Shown: positions 1 through 8,700, counted from the stretch's first letter. The stretch: DNA of 64,000 nt from Hyphomicrobium sp. (GCA_022844105.1 JALHMJ010000005.1:57751-121750), one strand, 5' to 3'. Program-made: numbers and translations. The notes: generated by a model not told the origin, from the letters alone.

Positions 1-72
1 ACGCCCCAATGCTTGGCGCAGAGATGCGTGTCAGCCGAGCCTCTGGTATAAGACGCTCGGCCGTAACGGTCC

Positions 73-149
73 GGTCCCGTAGCTCAGCTGGATAGAGCGA
101 CAGTTTCCTAAACTGTAGGTCGCAGGTTCGAGACCTGCCGGGATCGCCA
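73..149 (+). tRNA. tRNA-Arg (anticodon CCT)
   Basis: A 77-nt cloverleaf can be folded by eye. The acceptor stem GGTCCCG pairs with CGGGATC (one G-T pair), followed by discriminator G and an encoded CCA at 147-149. The anticodon stem ACAGT/ACTGT closes the loop TTCCTAA, giving anticodon CCT, which reads AGG. The T-arm is GCAGG-TTCGAGA-CCTGC. It is a single tRNA, not part of an rRNA operon. Confidence 0.96.
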
Positions 150-337
150 AGCAGCAGCACGTTGATCGCTTCTCCCGCCGCCCATCCTCGATGTTGACTG
201 CCCGCCAGGGCAGCATCATGCTGGATGCGCGGGCAGAGGAGCCAATTGACTCTACGTGGTTTCCCGTATCACTGTGCGGTCAGAGGTGACGTCCGCCACT
301 TCTGATGACTGCAAAGTTCCATCAGTTGGAGGGTTGG

Positions 338-1312
338 ATGCATCGTCTTCTCACCAGTCGCCGGCTCGCTGCCGGCGCCGGTCTTGCCGTATCCGCAGCC
401 TTACTTTCGCTCCCCGCCCGCGCCGCCGTTCCGGAATCGCCTGATCCGATCAAGATCGCGCTCTTCGATTGGACGAGTGTCAATCTCAACGCCAAGATCA
501 TCGGCGGGATTCTCTCAAAGCTCGGCTACAACGTCGAATATACCACCGCTGACTACCTCTCCAGCATCACCACCGGCTTGACGACCGGCGACCTGACGCT
601 CGGCGTTGAATACTGGGACACGACAGCCGGCGAGGCGATGAAAGCTTCCGACGCCACCGGCAAAACGGAGCGTCTCGGACCGCTCGGCCCGAAGGCCAAG
701 GAAGAGTGGTGGTACCCGCTCTACATGAAAGAAAAATGCCCCGGTCTTCCCAACTGGGAGGCGTTGAAGGACCCCAAGTGCGCGGCAGCCTTCGCAACGC
801 CTGAAACGGCACCGAAGGGCCGCTACCTCGGCGCTCCTGTCACCTGGGAAGGTTTCGACGACGAGCGCGTCGTCTCCCTGGGGTTGCCGTTCACGGTCAT
901 CCACGCCGGCACGGACGGCGCCATGTTTGCCGAACTCGACAGCGCCTATCAGCGTAAAGCGCCGATGATGCTGTGGATCTATTCGCCGCATTGGGCCAAT
1001 GCGAAATACAAGGGCGAATGGGTCGAATTCCCCAAGCACACCAAGGAGTGCTACACGGACCCCAAATGGGGCGTAAATCCCGATCAGGCTTACGACTGCG
1101 GCAAGCCCACCGGCGAAATCTGGAAGTACTCTTGGGCCGGCATGAAAGATAAGTGGCCGGTCGCCCATAAGCTCGCCAAAAATTACAGCATCGATACACA
1201 AGAGCTGAACAAGCTTGCCGGTCAGGTCGATCTCGAAAACAAGACAATGGAAGAAGTTGCCGACGCCTGGATCGCGGCCAACGAAGCCAAGTGGAAGGAA
1301 TGGGTGAAGTAG
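338..1312 (+). CDS. tmoX: TMAO/glycine-betaine-type ABC transporter substrate-binding protein
   Basis: Periplasmic binding protein of the OpuAC/ProX type, the family that binds quaternary amines in an aromatic cage. From the ATG at 338 (GGAGGG Shine-Dalgarno at 328-333) it is 324 aa with a signal peptide over residues 1-29 (RRLAAGAG, a hydrophobic stretch, then ARA). An in-frame ATG at 305 is possible but has a poorer ribosome site. The mature protein opens with the usual IKIALFDW strand and has many Trp/Tyr residues that could form the cage. It is first in a tmoX-tmoW-tmoV order and lies about 7 kb upstream of dmmABC-tmm-tdm. From that context I infer trimethylamine N-oxide as the substrate; glycine betaine or choline cannot be excluded. 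Confidence 0.82.
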   Translation: MHRLLTSRRLAAGAGLAVSAALLSLPARAAVPESPDPIKIALFDWTSVNLNAKIIGGILSKLGYNVEYTTADYLSSITTGLTTGDLTLGVEYWDTTAGEAMKASDATGKTERLGPLGPKAKEEWWYPLYMKEKCPGLPNWEALKDPKCAAAFATPETAPKGRYLGAPVTWEGFDDERVVSLGLPFTVIHAGTDGAMFAELDSAYQRKAPMMLWIYSPHWANAKYKGEWVEFPKHTKECYTDPKWGVNPDQAYDCGKPTGEIWKYSWAGMKDKWPVAHKLAKNYSIDTQELNKLAGQVDLENKTMEEVADAWIAANEAKWKEWVK

Positions 1313-1338
1313 CCCGACGGTGAGGACACTCGCCTTGG

Positions 1339-1361
1339 CCGGTTGCCCGGTGGGCAACCGG
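1339..1361 (+). promoter_or_regulatory. Perfect hairpin between tmoX and tmoW
   Basis: Arms CCGGTTGCCC (1339-1348) and GGGCAACCGG (1352-1361) are exact inverted repeats around a 3-nt loop. No T-run follows, so it is a poor intrinsic terminator. Hairpins at this place, just after the binding-protein gene of an ABC operon, often stabilise the upstream mRNA segment or attenuate the downstream genes. That role is inferred from position. Confidence 0.55.
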
Positions 1362-1399
1362 TATTCCCGGAAAATGGGCGGAGATGGCATGAGATCGGC

Positions 1400-2497
1400 A
1401 TGAGCATTCCGTCACTGAAAACGCTTAGCGCCGCAGCGGCCGTCGACCAGCGCCCCGTGAAAATCGCGTGCGAAAGCCTCTGGAAAATCTATGGCGAGAA
1501 TGCACGTTCTTTTCTGAGGTCGAAAGGGGCGGCGGCATCCCCCGAAGATATCGCGGCAGCCAACGTCGTCGTCGCCGTCAAAAACGTAAACCTGAAGGTC
1601 CGCGAGGGCGAGACGTTCATCGTCATGGGCCTGTCGGGTTCGGGCAAGTCGACGCTCGTGCGCTGCCTGTCGCGTCTCGTTGAACCGACGGCTGGGCAGG
1701 TCCTTCTGGATGGCAAGGACCTTTTGCAGGCGACGGACACGGAACTGATCGAGATCCGCCGCCACAAGATGGGAATGGTTTTTCAGAACTTCGCCCTGTT
1801 GCCACATCTGACAGTTCTGGAGAACGTCGCTTTTCCGTTATCCGTCCAGGGCGCCCCGAGAGCAGAACGCGAAAGCCGGGCGCGCGAGGTGATCGAACTG
1901 GTCTCGCTGACAGGCCGCGAGAATTTCTACCCTCGCGAATTATCGGGCGGCCAGCAGCAGCGGGTCGGCATTGCCCGCAGTCTCGCCGTACGCCCTGAAG
2001 TCTGGTTCCTCGACGAACCGTTCTCCGCGCTCGATCCGCTGATCCGCCGCGAAATGCAGGCCGAGATTGCGCGTTTGCAGAGCGTTTTGAAGAAGACCGT
2101 CGTTTTCATCACCCACGATATCGACGAAGCGATCCGCCTCGGTGACCGCATCGCGATCATGAAAGACGGTGAGGTCATTCAGGTCGGCACGCCCGAAGAT
2201 CTCGTGATCGAACCGGCCACGCCCTACGTCGCCGACTTCACGCGCGATGTTCCACGCGCCAAGGTTATGTCCGCGAGCCGTCTCATGAAGCCGGTCGCCC
2301 ACTCGCCGGAGAATTATGGCGGCATCGTTCGATCGACCGACAAAATCGCCTCCTTTGCGCCCGCAATTGTGCGCGCCAAGAAGCCATTTGGCGTCGCCGA
2401 CGAAAGCGGTGTTGTGGTCGGCGAAATTGCTTTTGAGGATGTTATCGATCTTCTCGCCGGAGTATCCGATCGCGAGTCCGACGGACGACTGCCATGA
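1400..2497 (+). CDS. tmoW: ABC transporter ATP-binding subunit (OpuAA/ProV type)
   Basis: Cytoplasmic ATPase that powers the importer; 365 aa from the ATG at 1400. A TTG at 1343 in the same frame would begin inside the intergenic hairpin and is rejected. Visible motifs: Walker A GLSGSGKST (77-85), Q-loop Gln129, signature LSGGQQQ (181-187), Walker B VWFLDE (201-206) and H-loop His239. About 100 residues follow the nucleotide-binding domain and resemble a degenerate CBS region, as in the OpuAA/ProV group. Its stop overlaps the tmoV start by ATGA (2494-2497), so the two are translationally coupled. The TMAO specificity is inferred from the neighbours. Confidence 0.85.
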   Translation: MSIPSLKTLSAAAAVDQRPVKIACESLWKIYGENARSFLRSKGAAASPEDIAAANVVVAVKNVNLKVREGETFIVMGLSGSGKSTLVRCLSRLVEPTAGQVLLDGKDLLQATDTELIEIRRHKMGMVFQNFALLPHLTVLENVAFPLSVQGAPRAERESRAREVIELVSLTGRENFYPRELSGGQQQRVGIARSLAVRPEVWFLDEPFSALDPLIRREMQAEIARLQSVLKKTVVFITHDIDEAIRLGDRIAIMKDGEVIQVGTPEDLVIEPATPYVADFTRDVPRAKVMSASRLMKPVAHSPENYGGIVRSTDKIASFAPAIVRAKKPFGVADESGVVVGEIAFEDVIDLLAGVSDRESDGRLP

Positions 2498-4473
2498 GCC
2501 GTGCCCTCAGTATCGAAGGCATGGTATCGGAGCCCGTTTCTTTCCATGCTCTCGCCTGGGCCGCCGCGCTGCTCGGTACTGTTTTGCTTTTTGTGTTCCC
2601 AGATGCATTGCCATGGGCGGTGAAGTATCCGTCCTGGGCGGTGGTGCCGTTCGCCGACGCCATGTCGGCCGTGATGAATTTCCTCAAGACGTACTTCTCG
2701 TGGTTGACACGCGGCATCACGGATGTGCTCAGCGTGCCGCTCGGCTTCGTCACAGGCCTTCTGGCCAAAGGCTGGAAGATTGGCAGCGGCCCCGACGCTT
2801 GGATGATCCCTCGCGTATCATGGGTCGGGATTGTCGCCGCATTTACGATCGCCGGATACGCGCTCGGCGGCGCCCGGCTTGCCAGCCTTGCCGCCGGCTG
2901 CATGCTCTACGTCGCGATCTTCGGCCAGTGGGACAGCACCATGCTGACCCTGTCGTTGATCGTCGTTGCGGTCCCGCTTTGCATTCTGATTGGTGTGGCG
3001 ATCGGTATCGTCGGATTTCGCCGTCCCGGCGTCGATGCGTTTGTCATCAGCCCGGCGCTCGACTTCATGCAAACGGTGCCGACGTTCGCCTACTTGCTCC
3101 CGATGCTGCTGTTGTTTGGCACGAATCCCGTTGCGGCCGTCATCGCGACTGCGATCTTCTCCATCCCGCCAATGGTTCGCGCCACCACCCTCGCTTTGCA
3201 ACGCGTTCCCGCCGAGATTGATGATCTAGGCTCGATGGTCGGATGTTCGCCGCGCCAGAAACTCTATCGCGTTCTGCTGCCGTCGGGACGTCCGTTGCTG
3301 ATGGTCGGCGTCAATCAGGTCATCATGCTGGCGCTCAATATGGTGATCATCGCATCGATGATCGGTGCCGGCGGTCTGGGGTACGACGTGCTCCTGGCGT
3401 TGCGTGCGCTCAAGATCGGTCCTGGCATGGAAGCCGGCCTTGCGATTGTCGTCATCGCCATTGTGCTCGACCGGTTAAGCCAGGCCGCGGCAACGTATCG
3501 CCCAGCCGCCGCGATCCCGGGCGCGCCCGTCTGGCAGAACCATCCGTACCTGTCGTTCGCACTTCTTGTCTTGGTCGTTACCACGCTCCTCAGTCTGGCT
3601 TTCCCGCCGCTGGGGTCGCTGCCCAAGGCTTGGACAGTATCAACCGGTCCGATGTGGAAGGCGGCGATCGACTGGATCAACGTCAATTACTTCGATGCCA
3701 TCGATGCCTTCCGCACCTCGCTGATCGTGTGGGTCTTGAACCCGGTGCGTAACTTCCTCGAAGGCTTCCCGTGGCTCGCCGCCGTCACGCTTCTCAGCCT
3801 TGCGGGGTACACCCTCGGCGGGCTCCGTCTCGTACTCGTCGTGCTGCCGTTGACGCTCTTCTGCGCCGTCACCGGCTTGTGGGAGAAAAGCATGGCGACG
3901 CTTTATCTGTGCGGCGTTGCGACAGCCATCTCTCTCCTCATCGGCGTGCCGATCGGCCTTTATGCCGCGCGAAGCGACCGCTTCCAGGCCTTCATCACGC
4001 CGATCCTCGATACGCTGCAGACCCTGCCTTCGTTCTGTTTCATCATTCCCGTGGTCATGCTGTTCCGCGTCGGCGACGTCACGGCTCTGATCGCCACCGT
4101 TCTTTTCGCCATCGTGCCGGCCATCCGCTACACCAACCATGGCATCCGCCAGATCCCCGTCTCCCTGATCGAGGCGGCAAAAGTCTCCGGCTGCACGCCG
4201 CGGCAGACGTTCTGGCGGGTTCAATTGCCGCTCGCGCTACCCGAAATCATGCTTGGTATCAATCAGACGGTCCTGTTGGCGCTAAGCATGATCATCATCT
4301 GCGCCATGATCGGCACCCGCGATCTCGGCCAGGAAGTCTTCATCGCCTTGGCCAAGGCCGATGCGGGCCGCGGGATCACCGCGGGCATCGCGATTGCCTT
4401 CATAGGGATAGTTGCCGACCGGCTGCTCCGGGCACTCGCCCGCAGGGCTCAATCAAATCTTGGATTGGCCTAG
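2494..4473 (+). CDS. tmoV: Fused double ABC permease, TMAO/betaine type
   Basis: 659-aa membrane protein made of two tandem ProW-like permease halves. The halves are visibly related: LDFMQTVPTFAY near residue 190 matches LDTLQTLPSFCF near 505, and there are two EAA-type coupling loops, one near 236-263 (GCSPRQKLYRVLLP) and one near 556-579 (GCTPRQTFWRVQLP). Each half has 5-7 hydrophobic segments. Ordinary ProW/OpuAB proteins are about half this length. The fused double-length form is, from memory, what the marine TMAO transporter TmoV has, and this is the main reason for the call. One polypeptide could supply the whole channel. Confidence 0.83.
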   Translation: MSRALSIEGMVSEPVSFHALAWAAALLGTVLLFVFPDALPWAVKYPSWAVVPFADAMSAVMNFLKTYFSWLTRGITDVLSVPLGFVTGLLAKGWKIGSGPDAWMIPRVSWVGIVAAFTIAGYALGGARLASLAAGCMLYVAIFGQWDSTMLTLSLIVVAVPLCILIGVAIGIVGFRRPGVDAFVISPALDFMQTVPTFAYLLPMLLLFGTNPVAAVIATAIFSIPPMVRATTLALQRVPAEIDDLGSMVGCSPRQKLYRVLLPSGRPLLMVGVNQVIMLALNMVIIASMIGAGGLGYDVLLALRALKIGPGMEAGLAIVVIAIVLDRLSQAAATYRPAAAIPGAPVWQNHPYLSFALLVLVVTTLLSLAFPPLGSLPKAWTVSTGPMWKAAIDWINVNYFDAIDAFRTSLIVWVLNPVRNFLEGFPWLAAVTLLSLAGYTLGGLRLVLVVLPLTLFCAVTGLWEKSMATLYLCGVATAISLLIGVPIGLYAARSDRFQAFITPILDTLQTLPSFCFIIPVVMLFRVGDVTALIATVLFAIVPAIRYTNHGIRQIPVSLIEAAKVSGCTPRQTFWRVQLPLALPEIMLGINQTVLLALSMIIICAMIGTRDLGQEVFIALAKADAGRGITAGIAIAFIGIVADRLLRALARRAQSNLGLA

Positions 4474-4803
4474 AGTCGAACGGCTTCGCGTGACGTCCCG
4501 CTTCGGCAACCGAGTCGCGTTACGCTGCTCATCTCCCAGGCAATCGCCCGTCTTCTTCGCAAACAACTGATGTGTTTCGTTTCGGCTGCCTGAACGCTGG
4601 CGTTGCCGCCGGCCGGCGCTGAACACGATTTTCGTCAACGACTGTCGAGACTTCTGATTTTGCCCGCGCCACACCGGCCCGTCGGTTTCATGACTGGCAC
4701 AAAGGTTGCCCTATAGGAAACGAGGCGCGTTCGCAACCAAGGCTCTGGGGGAGCCGCGGATGGGGAAACGATCCTGAATACCGGCCAGCAGGGGAGACTG
4801 CGT
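4474..4803. other. 330-bp intergenic region ahead of the Amt-family gene
   Basis: No credible gene is seen. The notable content is the sigma-54-type promoter at 4695-4710. The last part (about 4740-4800) is purine-rich and holds the CAGGGGAG ribosome site for the gene at 4804. No intrinsic terminator for tmoV was recognised here. Confidence 0.6.
4695..4710 (+). promoter_or_regulatory. Sigma-54 (RpoN) -24/-12 promoter upstream of the Amt-family gene
   Basis: TGGCAC (4695-4700), five bases, then TTGCC (4706-4710). The invariant GG (4696-4697) and GC (4708-4709) are 10 bp apart, as the -24/-12 consensus requires; only the final base (C rather than A/T) deviates. Transcription would start near 4721, about 83 nt before the ATG at 4804. 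This suggests NtrC-dependent, nitrogen-limitation control of the transporter. No upstream activator site was identified by eye. Confidence 0.72.
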
Positions 4804-6216
4804 ATGACCGATCAAGCCACTGCACTAACGACGCTTTTTACGGAATTCTACTTCTTCATAACCATCGTTCTGATGTTCTTCATCCACGTTGGTTTCTGCA
4901 TGTACGAAGTGGGCGTCGCCCGCACAAAAAACGTGCAGCACACCCTTCTTAAAAACGCGATGGCCATTCCTGTCGTTGGACTGGCCTTCTTCCTGTTCGG
5001 AATGTGGCTCTACATCGCTCCGCAGGGTTGGCCTGTAGCCACTTCGGAAGTCAGCTTCGCGACCGGCTTCGAACCCTGGTCCGAGAAGCTTGCACCCAAC
5101 CTCTCCGACCGGATCTCCGGCGTATTCTGGGGCGCCTTCGCGCTCTTTGGTATGACCGCGGCGTCGATCGTTTCGGGTTCCATCATCGAGCGCTCTAAGA
5201 CGACCGGCTTCTTCATCATTGCCGTCTGGGTCGGTGCCGTGGCGTGGGTCATTCCTGCCGCGTGGGGCTGGTCAGGCAACGGCTGGATGACGCAATACTT
5301 CGGCTTCCACGATCAATACTGCTCCGCCGTTCTGCACGGCGTCGCCGGCTTTGCAGCCCTGGGCATCCTTCTCCACCTCGGTCCGCGTATCGGAAAGTTC
5401 GGTCCTGACGGCACGCCGCGTGAAATCCCGGCTCACAATCCGTGGATGGTCACCGTCGGCCTGTTCATGATCTACATTGGCTTCTTTGGCTTCTACGCCG
5501 CCTGCCACATTCCGATTGCCAATGTCGCAGCCGAAGGTCAGCCCGCCTACTGGACCGCCACCAACATCTACGGCGTTCCGATCACGCTCTCCGGCGTCAC
5601 GATGAACTTCCTGCTCTCGCTCTTCGGCGGCATGATGACAGCGTACATCGTCTCCGGCGGCAATGCCTACTGGACGTTCTCGGGTGGTCTCACCGGCCTT
5701 ATCTCGGCATCGGCCGGTAACGATCTCTACCACCCGGCCGTCGCACTCGCGATTGCCTCGGTCGGCACCGCCATGGCCTACAAGATGCACAACTGGGTCG
5801 AAGAGAAATTCAAACTCGACGACGCGGTCGGTGCAGTCGCAGTGCACGGCTATTGCGGTCTCTTCGGCGGCATCGCGGCCGGCTTCGCATTGTGGGGCTA
5901 TCCCGCAATCTATCCGTCCGCCGGCACGCTAGTCGCGCTGTCGGAAGGCGCTGGCTGGTTCGGTACCAACGCGGAAGGCCTCCCGATCATCACTCCGATG
6001 GGCAACACAATCGTTTCGCTCATCTTCTGCATCGGTTTCGGTTTCATTCCGGGATACATCCTGGGCGGAATTCTGAAGGCAGCCGGTCTCCTGCGCGTCG
6101 ACCCCCGCGTCGAACTCACGGGCCTTGATGGCGAAGTTTCTTCCACCACCTACCCGAACATTTCGGGCGCGGAAGCCGCCTTCGAAGCTCTGCAGCGCAA
6201 GGAAAGCAAGATCTAA
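4804..6216 (+). CDS. Amt/Mep/Rh-family ammonium or methylammonium transporter
   Basis: 470-aa polytopic membrane protein with about 11 hydrophobic helices. The two conduction histidines of the family can be placed at His178 (VLHGVAG) and His348 (VAVHGYCG), and the structural Asp (Asp170) lies eight residues before the first, as in AmtB. The usual DFAGG stretch is altered to HDQYCSAV, so it belongs to a divergent branch. The start has a good CAGGGGAG ribosome site and lies downstream of a sigma-54 promoter. No glnK is present; instead a 63-aa membrane protein follows after 30 bp. Set in the TMA cluster, it may move ammonium released from amines, or methylammonium itself. Substrate is inference. 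Confidence 0.85.
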   Translation: MTDQATALTTLFTEFYFFITIVLMFFIHVGFCMYEVGVARTKNVQHTLLKNAMAIPVVGLAFFLFGMWLYIAPQGWPVATSEVSFATGFEPWSEKLAPNLSDRISGVFWGAFALFGMTAASIVSGSIIERSKTTGFFIIAVWVGAVAWVIPAAWGWSGNGWMTQYFGFHDQYCSAVLHGVAGFAALGILLHLGPRIGKFGPDGTPREIPAHNPWMVTVGLFMIYIGFFGFYAACHIPIANVAAEGQPAYWTATNIYGVPITLSGVTMNFLLSLFGGMMTAYIVSGGNAYWTFSGGLTGLISASAGNDLYHPAVALAIASVGTAMAYKMHNWVEEKFKLDDAVGAVAVHGYCGLFGGIAAGFALWGYPAIYPSAGTLVALSEGAGWFGTNAEGLPIITPMGNTIVSLIFCIGFGFIPGYILGGILKAAGLLRVDPRVELTGLDGEVSSTTYPNISGAEAAFEALQRKESKI

Positions 6217-6246
6217 TCCCGAACAATCAAGCAACAGGAGAACACC

Positions 6247-6438
6247 ATGAATACGGGTGTCACCAGCCTCGCGAAGATCCCGGAACTCACCGCGGTCTAT
6301 CCCTTCCACGGTGCCGAATATGCCTTCGCCGGTTTTATCGCGGCCTTCTTCGTCCTCTTCATCGTGCGTCAGCTCGTGATGGAATCAAGGCACCACAAGG
6401 ACATCATCGGCTCGTTCACCGCGAGCCCGGCTGAGTAA
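6247..6438 (+). CDS. Single-helix membrane microprotein downstream of the Amt-family gene
   Basis: 63 aa with an AGGAG ribosome site six bases before the ATG. One hydrophobic helix (about residues 25-43, FAGFIAAFFVLFIVRQLVM) is followed by a charged, His-containing tail (ESRHHKD). It lies 30 bp after the Amt-family gene and before a strong terminator, so the two form a two-gene unit. I recognise no family. A small accessory subunit of the transporter is a reasonable guess from position only. Spacing, ribosome site and alphaproteobacterial codon use argue that it is a real gene. Confidence 0.72.
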   Translation: MNTGVTSLAKIPELTAVYPFHGAEYAFAGFIAAFFVLFIVRQLVMESRHHKDIIGSFTASPAE

Positions 6439-6498
6439 CACGTCGACGAAGTTCCGCACCTGCCGGGGAGAGGCACCCCAGCCGGCGGGCGCGACAAG

Positions 6499-6537
6499 CG
6501 AGGCCTCGGGAGCGGACGCCCGGGGCCTCGTTTTTTT
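6499..6537 (+). terminator. Rho-independent terminator after the Amt/microprotein unit
   Basis: A 12-bp stem (CGAGGCCTCGGG at 6499-6510 with CCCGGGGCCTCG at 6519-6530, one G-T pair) with an 8-nt loop, followed directly by seven T (6531-6537). It closes the sigma-54-driven unit and separates it from the APC permease gene. Confidence 0.92.
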
Positions 6538-6706
6538 GCCACCGACGTCAGCCCAGGGCTTTCCTGAGAAGAAAACATTTTGACAACGTAGAATCCCCAT
6601 GCATCCTTTCGCCGCACGTTGGTGCGGGGGGAGTGTTCGAAGGCCAACCGCCGACGCGACAGCAAAAATGCTCGCGCAAAGCGAGCGGCTAGGGGAGACG
6701 CCGAAC

Positions 6707-8449
6707 ATGACAGTAACGACGGTAGGTGCCGAAGCGGGCACCGGCGAGAAGACGCTTCTGCGTACCATCGATTGGCGGGGCGCCTTCTGGATTGCGAGCG
6801 GTGTGCCCGCTCTTGTTCTTATTTCCATTGGGGGAATGGGAGCAACAGCGGGGAAAGTCGCATTTCTCGTCTGGTTCATTTCTGTAATCATGGGATTTCT
6901 GCAGGCATTCAGCTACGCGGAAATTGCCGGCCTTTTTCACAGCAAATCCGGGGGCGCCGCGGTTTATGGAGCGGCCGCTTGGTTGCGCTACAGCAAAGTC
7001 ATCGCGCCCTTATCCGTCTGGTGTAATTGGTTTGCCTGGACACCTGTACTCTCCCTCGGCTGCGCGATTGCCGCCGGCTATATCCTCAACGCCCTTGCCC
7101 CTATTCCGACCTTCGGGCTTGAAAGCCCCGACGTGCAGGCTTGGCTCAAGGACGCGGCCAACGCTGCGACGATCGCCGGGAAATCGAGCGAAGAGGCGGC
7201 CACGCTCGCAGCAGCAGCACTGAGCGAAGCTGCCACACCCTGGATCCGCTCGTTCAAGTTGCTCCAGTTCTCGTTCTTCGGTCTCGCCAACATCGAAGTT
7301 GGCGCCACGTTTTTCATCGGCGCCGTCCTTATGCTTGTGACGTTTGCGATCCAGCATCGTGGCGTCCTGGGGACCGCTCGCGTGCAGCAATACATCGGGC
7401 TTCTCGTCCTGATCCCGATGACGATTGTTGGTGTCGTTCCGTTCTTTAACGGCGGCATCAACTACGACAATTTTTCTCCGATCGTTCCGCCCACCGGCGA
7501 ATGGAACAACCCCGGATGGACATACGTCTTCGGCGCGCTGTTCATCGCCGCTTGGTCGACCTACGCGTTCGAAACGGCCGTCTGCTACACCCGTGAGTTC
7601 AAGAACCCGGCGACCGATACGATCAAAGCTATCTTCTGGGCCGGCATCGTTTCCGTTGCGCTCTACACATTGGTTGCGGCGGCTTTTCAGGGCTATTTGG
7701 GCCTGGAAGGCATGACCAAGCCCGGCATCGTTGACGGCACCGGCGTCGCCGCGGCGATGGGCGAGATGGTCGGCGGCGGCAACGTCTACGTCACCCATCT
7801 TCTCGAGATGATGATGATCCTGGCGCTGGTCCTGGCCATCATGATGGCCATGGCGGGTTCCTCACGCACGCTCTACCAGGGTTCCGTCGATGGTTGGCTG
7901 CCAAAATATTTGAGCCACGTGAATGAGCACGGTGCGCCGACCCGCGCCATGTGGACCGACCTCGTCTTCAATCTCGGTCTGCTCACGTTCGCTGCATCGG
8001 ATGCGACCGCCTACTACCTGATCCTCGCCATCTCGAACGTCGGCTACATCATCTTCATTTTTCTCAACCTGCAGGCGACGTGGATCCACCGCATCGACAG
8101 CCCCGACATCCCGCGTCCATTCCGCGCGCCGACGGTGCTTGTCGGCTTCAATGCGTTGCTAGGTTTTGTGAACCTGGTCTTCATGGGGGCCGGAGCCAAA
8201 GTGTGGGGCAACCCGAATGTGCTTTGGTACGGTCTGGGATTCGCCGCGCTGATTATTCCGGTATTCTTCTTCCGCCACTACATTCAGGACAAAGGCCAGT
8301 TCCCGCCTGAAATGCTGGCCGAATTGAATTTGACGGGACAGGATCTCGGTGAGCGGAAAGCAGGCGTCATTCCGTATTTGACGCTCATTCTCGGGGCCGC
8401 GGTGGTCGTCACGTCACACTATTATTTCCAGCTTCCACCGCCGGCTTAA
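6707..8449 (+). CDS. APC-superfamily amino acid/amine permease
   Basis: 580-aa permease from the ATG at 6707, chosen because AGGGGAG lies nine bases upstream; in-frame codons back to 6599 have no ribosome site. There are about 12 hydrophobic helices. The first carries the GVPALVLISIGG stretch, and the substrate-site region of APC transporters is followed by FSYAEIAGLF (helix 3) and AWSTYAFETAV (helix 6 region). The insert of about 80 residues after helix 4 (ANAATIAGKSSEEAATLAAAAL) is Ala-rich and not conserved in ordinary family members. It sits between two terminators, so it is likely transcribed alone. Lying between the Amt gene and the dmm operon, it may import an amine such as DMA, TMA or methylated glutamate derivatives; no direct evidence. 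Confidence 0.8.
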   Translation: MTVTTVGAEAGTGEKTLLRTIDWRGAFWIASGVPALVLISIGGMGATAGKVAFLVWFISVIMGFLQAFSYAEIAGLFHSKSGGAAVYGAAAWLRYSKVIAPLSVWCNWFAWTPVLSLGCAIAAGYILNALAPIPTFGLESPDVQAWLKDAANAATIAGKSSEEAATLAAAALSEAATPWIRSFKLLQFSFFGLANIEVGATFFIGAVLMLVTFAIQHRGVLGTARVQQYIGLLVLIPMTIVGVVPFFNGGINYDNFSPIVPPTGEWNNPGWTYVFGALFIAAWSTYAFETAVCYTREFKNPATDTIKAIFWAGIVSVALYTLVAAAFQGYLGLEGMTKPGIVDGTGVAAAMGEMVGGGNVYVTHLLEMMMILALVLAIMMAMAGSSRTLYQGSVDGWLPKYLSHVNEHGAPTRAMWTDLVFNLGLLTFAASDATAYYLILAISNVGYIIFIFLNLQATWIHRIDSPDIPRPFRAPTVLVGFNALLGFVNLVFMGAGAKVWGNPNVLWYGLGFAALIIPVFFFRHYIQDKGQFPPEMLAELNLTGQDLGERKAGVIPYLTLILGAAVVVTSHYYFQLPPPA

Positions 8450-8467
8450 TTTGAGTTTTGAAATGTA

Positions 8468-8493
8468 GGGCCGTGTGCGTCGTCGCACGGCCC
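8468..8493 (+). terminator. Intrinsic terminator after the APC permease gene
   Basis: GGGCCGTG (8468-8475) pairs perfectly with CACGGCCC (8486-8493) around a 10-nt loop and is followed by the T-rich TTCGTTCATT. It begins 18 bp after the permease stop. Confidence 0.75.
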
Positions 8494-8700
8494 TTCGTTC
8501 ATTCAACCACAGCCAAACTGACGTGAAGCAGTTGCGCTCACTACGCGCTTTGCATATAGTGCAGAGAATAAAACTTCACTGGTGAGCAACGGGCGAACTT
8601 CGAACTGCTGCGGGCTAGCGTCAGCCCGGCGTTCCATTCTTCTGCCGCATCCAGCGAAGCATTGTCCTTGACTTGCGACGTACGAAGCCGAGGGAGCGCG

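Noticed and set aside
8590..8700. Weak GG-N10-GC match (TGGTGAGCAACGGGC) upstream of dmmA as a sigma-54 promoter
   Set aside because: Only three of six bases of the -24 half match and the -12 half lacks TTGC.
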